From NCBI GenBank assembly GCA_017417025.1, contig JAFPZY010000043.1, positions 1-64,000 of the forward strand: a stretch of 64,000 nt of DNA, written 5' to 3'. This document shows, piece by piece, positions 59,259 to 64,000 of the stretch. This DNA is from Paludibacteraceae bacterium. Lineage in GTDB: Bacteria > Bacteroidota > Bacteroidia > Bacteroidales > Paludibacteraceae. How positions within the stretch are numbered: position 1 is the first letter of the stretch; every line of letters begins with the position of its first letter. The notes under the pieces were generated by a model. The model was not told the origin of the DNA, did no database searches, and worked only from the letters and a program-made list of their open reading frames with translations. Position numbers and translations under genes: made by a program.

Positions 59259-59324
59259 TACCGTCACACTACCGTATCACTACCGTGTCACTCCCTGTCG
59301 GCTACCCTCGCAGTTCCCTCGCAC
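59259..59324 (+). repeat. Composite 11-nt repeat element, copy 5, with TACCCTCGCAG units
   Basis: TACCGTCACAC, TACCGTATCAC, TACCGTGTCAC (59259-59291), then TCCCTGTCGGC, TACCCTCGCAG and TTCCCTCGCAC (59292-59324). All six units keep the 11-nt register, joining the two unit types in one array. Confidence 0.93.
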
Positions 59325-59368
59325 GCGCCGTCAAAATAATATGGAAAAGAGAATAAAAAACATAATAT

Positions 59369-60766
59369 ATGCAACGCACAGAAATTATCAACGCTCTTAA
59401 GAGCACACGTTTCAACGAGCCGGTCAATGTCCGTGGCTGGGTTCGTTCGAAAAGAGGTAACAAACAAGTCTGCTTCATCGCTCTCAACGATGGCTCCACC
59501 ATCAAGAATATCCAGATTGTGGTGGACATGCAGCGTTTTTCCGAAGAACAGCTCAAGCCGGTCACTACTGGTGCATGTATCTCTGCCACAGGGCTTTTGG
59601 TCCCCTCGCAGGGCGCAGGGCAGGCTGTCGAAATCCAGCTTTCCGAGCTTGAGGTTTACGGCACTGCCGACCCGGAGCAGTATCCGCTGCAGAAAAAAGG
59701 ACTCTCTATGGAGTTCCTGCGCACCGTGGCTCACCTGCGTCCGCGCACCAATACTTTTGGTGCCGTCTTCCGCATACGCCACCACATGGCGATGGCCATA
59801 CACACCTACTTCCACAATCACGGCTATTTCTACTTTCACACACCCCTCATCACAGCCTCCGACTGCGAGGGTGCCGGCCAGATGTTCCAGGTCACTACCA
59901 AGAATCTCTATAACCTTAAAAAGGACGCGAATGGGCAGATAGATTACTCCGACGACTTCTTCGGTAAGATGTCCGCCCTCACGGTCTCAGGACAACTCGA
60001 GGGTGAACTGGGGGCTATGGCGCTCGGAAAGATTTACACTTTCGGACCCACTTTCCGCGCCGAGAATTCCAACACGCCCCGCCACCTTGCGGAGTTCTGG
60101 ATGATTGAGCCGGAGGTCGCATTCATTCAAAAGGACGAACTTATGGACCTGGAGGAGGACTTCATCAAGTTCTGCGTCAATTGGGCTTTGGAGCATTGTG
60201 TGGACGACCTCGAGTTCCTCAATCAGTTTGTGGACAAAGGCCTCATCGACCGCCTCAAGTCTGTTGTCAATACCGGGTTTGTCCGCCTCACTTACACTGA
60301 GGGCATCGACATTCTCCAGAAGGCCATTGCCGACGGACACAAGTTCGAGTTCCCCTGCAACTGGGGTGACGACCTCGCATCTGAACACGAGCGCTTCCTC
60401 GTTGAGGAGCATTTCCGCCGTCCGGTCATCATGACCGACTATCCGAAAGACATCAAAGCCTTCTACATGAAGCTTAATGCCGACGACCGCACCGTGCAGG
60501 GCACTGATGTGCTCTTCCCGCAAATCGGTGAAATCATCGGTGGCTCGGTGCGTGAAGAGTCGCTTGACAAACTCAATGCCGAGATTGAGCGCCGTCACAT
60601 CCCCATGAAGGACATGTGGTGGTATCTTGACACACGCCGTTTCGGCTCTGCTCCTCATGCCGGCTTCGGGCTTGGCTTCGAGAGACTTATGCTCTTTGTC
60701 ACAGGCATGCAGAACATCCGCGATGTCATCCCCTTCCCGCGTACACCCAAGAATGCGGACTTCTAA
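59369..60766 (+). CDS. asnS: Asparagine--tRNA ligase
   Basis: The protein is 465 aa. The OB-fold anticodon-binding domain (about 15-105, [21 protein letters not shown]) precedes the class II core: [26 protein letters not shown] (motif 2) and [29 protein letters not shown] (motif 3). The motif-2 loop has the form of AsnRS rather than AspRS. It follows a repeat-bearing gap after dnaB. Confidence 0.97.
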   Translation: MQRTEIINALKSTRFNEPVNVRGWVRSKRGNKQVCFIALNDGSTIKNIQIVVDMQRFSEEQLKPVTTGACISATGLLVPSQGAGQAVEIQLSELEVYGTADPEQYPLQKKGLSMEFLRTVAHLRPRTNTFGAVFRIRHHMAMAIHTYFHNHGYFYFHTPLITASDCEGAGQMFQVTTKNLYNLKKDANGQIDYSDDFFGKMSALTVSGQLEGELGAMALGKIYTFGPTFRAENSNTPRHLAEFWMIEPEVAFIQKDELMDLEEDFIKFCVNWALEHCVDDLEFLNQFVDKGLIDRLKSVVNTGFVRLTYTEGIDILQKAIADGHKFEFPCNWGDDLASEHERFLVEEHFRRPVIMTDYPKDIKAFYMKLNADDRTVQGTDVLFPQIGEIIGGSVREESLDKLNAEIERRHIPMKDMWWYLDTRRFGSAPHAGFGLGFERLMLFVTGMQNIRDVIPFPRTPKNADF

Positions 60767-60822
60767 CACTCTGCAACCGATGTCTTCTTAAAAGCGAATA
60801 ACAACACCTCAATAACAACAAT

Positions 60823-63800
60823 ATGAGAAAGTTACTGACATTTTTGCTGGTTCTCTCACTCGCTCCGGCATTGTGGGCGCAGACTGCCCTCAAAGGAAAA
60901 GTCCTTGACCAGAGCAGCGGAAAACCCGTAGTTGGTGCCACTGTGACGCTGGCAAACCAGAACATCAGCACAACTACAAACCAGAACGGAGAATTTTCTC
61001 TGCTTTATCTCGAAGCGGGGGACGAGGAGGTTCTTGTGGAGGCTGACAATTTTGTCGGCACGGTCGAAATCGTGCAACTCGTTGACGGTCAGACCACCGA
61101 GCTTCCCGCTCTTTATCTTGACCCCGACCTCTCGGCCGAAGCCCAGGATGAAATTATTCTCAATCTGACTGAAAGTGAGCTTAATGACGATGAAGGACGC
61201 TCTCAGGACCAGGCTTCGTCGGCAAGCTCTGCCAATGATGTCTTCAACGCTACTACTTCGTGGGCGTGGTCTTCGGCGCGTTATCGCAATCGCGGTTATG
61301 CGGCACTCTACGAAACCAACTACATCGAGGGCATTTCTTTCAACTCTGCCGAGAGAGGGCAGTTCAACTTCTCTGCCATGGGAGGTCTTAACGACGCTTC
61401 GCGCTACAAGGAGACTACGCAGGCTGTAGAGGCCAACAATTTCGCCTTTGGCGGACTCGGCAATGCCACCAACTATCTCATGTCTGCAACCAACTATGCA
61501 CAAGGCTGGAAAGTCGGGGTGGGCGGCACCAACCGCAACTACAAGGCTCTTGTCCGCGCCACTTATGCCTCTGGCCTTCTCAACAACGGCTGGGCGTTTG
61601 CAGGGCAGCTCGCTTTCCGCTTTTCGCCTTATATTAACCAAAAAGGCATTATCGGAGAAGGTATTGATTATTACTCTTTTGGCTATTTCTTCACTGCTGA
61701 AAAGCATTGGGGCGAGCGTCACAAACTGAATATCATCACTTTCGGTGCTCCCACTTCGCGCGGACAGTCTGCGGCTGTCACCCAGGAAGTCTATGACCTC
61801 ACCAACACCTACAACCGCAATCAGTGGGGCTGGAACAACTATAATCCTTATTGGGGCTATCAAAACGGCAAAATGCGCAACTCGCGTATCGTACATTCGT
61901 TTGACCCGACGCTCATTCTGGGCTATAACTTCCGCATTGACAGCCATCAGAACCTCCATGTCGGCGTGGGCTTCCACTATTCGCTTTACTCCAACTCTGC
62001 ATTGTCTTTCTACAATGCGCCCGACCCGCGTCCTGACTATTACCGCAACCTCCCTTCCTTCCTGCGTGACGGACAAATCGGCTCTGACGGCAATTTCATC
62101 TACAAAAACGCCACCGGAAAAGACTTCTCGTCTTTCGGTCTCACCGGCTTCACCGACCCGTCCGGCAATTATGTTGGTCCGTCTATCGACCGCGACACAT
62201 ACATGTCCTTGTATAATGCCTGGACTTCGCGTGACAACGCCTATACGCAGATTGACTGGGATAATCTCTATGCCTCCAACTATGCTAACAACGCTGCAAA
62301 TCCCAATGGCTCTGCACGTTATATCATCGAAAGACGCCATAACGACATTCAGGAGTTTACTGCTTCCGCCAACTATCAGAACACCCAGTTCAACCGCCTG
62401 AAGATGATTGCCGGATTGGAACTCAAAGAGTCTATGGCTAACCACTATAAGACTCTTGATGACCTGCTTGGAGGCCGTCAGTGGATTGATATTGACCCCT
62501 TTGCCGAGCGTGATATTGCAGAGCTTGCCGAAAACATCGGCATGACACAGACCGACATGTCGCTTGTCAAGCAGAATGATGTCTGGAACCAGAACAAGGC
62601 GATACGCAAGGGCGGGGTGTTCGGCTATGACTACAAGATTATGATGTACAACCTCAATGCCTGGTATCAGAACGAGTGGAACTTCCATGACATTGACCTC
62701 TACTACGCCGTCCAGCTCAATTACTCGCAGATGCAGCGCCTTACCTCCATGCTCAACGGACGCGCTGTCTATCTGAGCATGCTGCGCCCGGGATGGGAGG
62801 AGTATTATATTGGTCAGCGCGGTGCCGAGGTTATGCAGAACGGCAAACTCGTCAAGCAGTTCAATGTCTATAACGGCTTCCGCCATCATTTTGTGGACCC
62901 TGCTTTCAAGTTCGGCTTCAACTACAAAATCAACGGACGCAACCACATCAAATTCAATATGTTGGCTATGACCAAAGCGCCACTCGCGCGTGATGCTTAT
63001 CTCTCGCAGCGTGTGCACGACCGTGTCGCTTCCAACATCTATGTGCACGACACGGCGAAGACTGTCGGTCAGTACTATGCGGCCTCCGAGCGCATTGTCG
63101 GCGGCGACCTCACTTACGAGTTCAACTATCCCGTCATTCGCGGACGGCTCACTGCTTTTTACTCGCGCTTCTGGAACGGCACCGAGCTTAACGGCTACTA
63201 TGACGACGAGGCGCGCACTTTCGTCAATCAGGTGATGACGGGGCTCAACCGCCGTCACGTTGGCATGGAGGCTGCCGCTGCTATCAAAATGGGCACTTAC
63301 TTCACGCTCACTGCCGCCACCTCCATCGGCGACTACCGCTATACCTCCGATGCTGCCGTTGTCACTTCGGCTGAAAACGGAATGGCGCTTGCCACCACTG
63401 CTTACGGGGCTGTTTATGAGTTGTGCGACTCGGTCTTTATGAAGGGGGTGCGGGTCAATTCCGGTCCGCAGATTAACGCTTCGCTCAAACTCTCGTTCTT
63501 CCATCCCAAGATGTGGTTTGCCGACGTAACTCTCTCATATTATGACCACAACTACATGGGCATAGCTCCTGCACGCCGTCTCAAGAGCCTTTACACGGAC
63601 CGCTCTTACGACCTCTACGGCAATGCCCTCAATGTCAATGGCTCATATATGGACATCGCCGCCATTGATGCCGAGGCGGGGAATGACGCAAATGGAAAAC
63701 CGCAACTCAAGTATCCCTACAACCTCCTTGACGCGCAGGAGTCGTTGGCGGCAACCAATCCTCTCAACCGCTTCATGCTCGACCTCAGTATAGGCAAACT

Positions 63801-64000
63801 CATTTATCTGCCTAACCGGCAGTCTATTTCCATCAACCTCTCTTGCTCCAACATAACCAACAATATCCACTTCAAGACAGGCGGTTATCAGCAGGCGCGT
63901 CTCCCGCGTGCCACGCAGCAGGGAGTCTCTGAGGACATCAACTCGGTCATCACACCCAATGCCTGGAAGTTCCCTGCCAAGTATTATTATGCTTGGGGAG
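60823..64000 (+). CDS. TonB-dependent receptor-like outer-membrane protein (runs off the right edge)
   Basis: At least 1059 codons are present; the C-terminus is outside the window. A signal peptide ends at LWA/QT. A carboxypeptidase-regulatory-like domain follows (about 21-108: LKGKVLDQSSGKPVVGATVTLANQNISTTTNQNGEF). The region after it (about 125-230: RNRGYAALYETNYIEGISFN, FNFSAMGGLNDASRYKETTQ) sits where a plug should be but differs from standard plugs. The rest is long barrel-like sequence (YRNRGY, YYDHNYMGIAPARRLKSLY). The ligand is unknown and no SusD-type gene is visible. Confidence 0.82.
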   Translation, partial: MRKLLTFLLVLSLAPALWAQTALKGKVLDQSSGKPVVGATVTLANQNISTTTNQNGEFSLLYLEAGDEEVLVEADNFVGTVEIVQLVDGQTTELPALYLDPDLSAEAQDEIILNLTESELNDDEGRSQDQASSASSANDVFNATTSWAWSSARYRNRGYAALYETNYIEGISFNSAERGQFNFSAMGGLNDASRYKETTQAVEANNFAFGGLGNATNYLMSATNYAQGWKVGVGGTNRNYKALVRATYASGLLNNGWAFAGQLAFRFSPYINQKGIIGEGIDYYSFGYFFTAEKHWGERHKLNIITFGAPTSRGQSAAVTQEVYDLTNTYNRNQWGWNNYNPYWGYQNGKMRNSRIVHSFDPTLILGYNFRIDSHQNLHVGVGFHYSLYSNSALSFYNAPDPRPDYYRNLPSFLRDGQIGSDGNFIYKNATGKDFSSFGLTGFTDPSGNYVGPSIDRDTYMSLYNAWTSRDNAYTQIDWDNLYASNYANNAANPNGSARYIIERRHNDIQEFTASANYQNTQFNRLKMIAGLELKESMANHYKTLDDLLGGRQWIDIDPFAERDIAELAENIGMTQTDMSLVKQNDVWNQNKAIRKGGVFGYDYKIMMYNLNAWYQNEWNFHDIDLYYAVQLNYSQMQRLTSMLNGRAVYLSMLRPGWEEYYIGQRGAEVMQNGKLVKQFNVYNGFRHHFVDPAFKFGFNYKINGRNHIKFNMLAMTKAPLARDAYLSQRVHDRVASNIYVHDTAKTVGQYYAASERIVGGDLTYEFNYPVIRGRLTAFYSRFWNGTELNGYYDDEARTFVNQVMTGLNRRHVGMEAAAAIKMGTYFTLTAATSIGDYRYTSDAAVVTSAENGMALATTAYGAVYELCDSVFMKGVRVNSGPQINASLKLSFFHPKMWFADVTLSYYDHNYMGIAPARRLKSLYTDRSYDLYGNALNVNGSYMDIAAIDAEAGNDANGKPQLKYPYNLLDAQESLAATNPLNRFMLDLSIGKLIYLPNRQSISINLSCSNITNNIHFKTGGYQQARLPRATQQGVSEDINSVITPNAWKFPAKYYYAWG

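Noticed and set aside
60856..63504. 882-codon open frame on the minus strand opposite the right-end receptor
   Set aside because: It is a shadow of the receptor gene, which has a signal peptide, a carboxypeptidase-regulatory domain and beta-barrel pattern; the antisense frame has none.

Overview
The window is one contiguous chromosomal segment of a Bacteroidales bacterium. Housekeeping proteins are of Bacteroidetes type: the Bacteroidetes form of RNA polymerase omega, a PUR-domain protein, TamL, SusC-like receptors with carboxypeptidase-regulatory N-termini, DUF1573 and an Mpi-family serine invertase. At least thirteen promoters fit the Bacteroidetes sigma-ABfr pattern (TTTG, 19-21 nt, TAnnTTTG). 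A BspA-like protein and the fairly high GC suggest Prevotellaceae or a close relative, but the genus cannot be fixed from the sequence alone.

Layout. 0.4-14.4 kb, all minus strand: an MBL hydrolase, an AsmA-like protein and a TonB-dependent receptor; serS; rpmA-rplU; prfC; a HincII-type restriction-modification pair set between prfC and pheT; pheT. 14.4-16.5 kb: a 1 kb repeat-rich gap, the Mpi-like invertase and a small conserved DNA-binding protein. 16.6-21.3 kb, plus strand: an outer-membrane protein and apbE, then bamD-rpoZ-coaBC ending at a strong terminator. 21.4-26.9 kb: PUR protein, GH3 glycosidase, TamL. 26.9-30.0 kb: LPP20-like and CsgG-like envelope genes and a YoeB-type toxin-antitoxin pair. 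30.1-35.4 kb, plus strand: rnhB, sppA, lpxK and an MsbA-like ABC exporter.

35.7-49.2 kb is the accessory region of most interest. About a dozen minus-strand genes, nearly all exported, surround two non-exported membrane proteins: a TIR protein and a protein with two membrane segments plus a ThsA-type macro domain (DUF6430). They appear to form two main transcription units. One is TIR, TPR, BspA-like, MBL hydrolase. The other is LPP20-like, collagen-like, two unknown proteins of which one resembles DUF6175, a further unknown, then TM-macro. TIR plus TM-macro recalls type II Thoeris, but the TIR is fused to a membrane segment and a periplasmic region and appears to lack its catalytic glutamate. 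This may be a repurposed or undescribed envelope-linked TIR/macro system.

49.6-64 kb returns to core genes: dnaA, an MCE protein, an amidase with SPOR domain, a short Rel/SpoT, DUF1573, meaB, dnaB, asnS and a TonB-dependent receptor running off the right edge.

Overlying all of this is a striking set of short tandem repeats with unit lengths of 11 nt or 7 nt. They sit mainly in intergenic 3' regions, but several supply the stop codons of genes and one is embedded in frame in pheT. One composite 11-nt element recurs five times, always in the same orientation.
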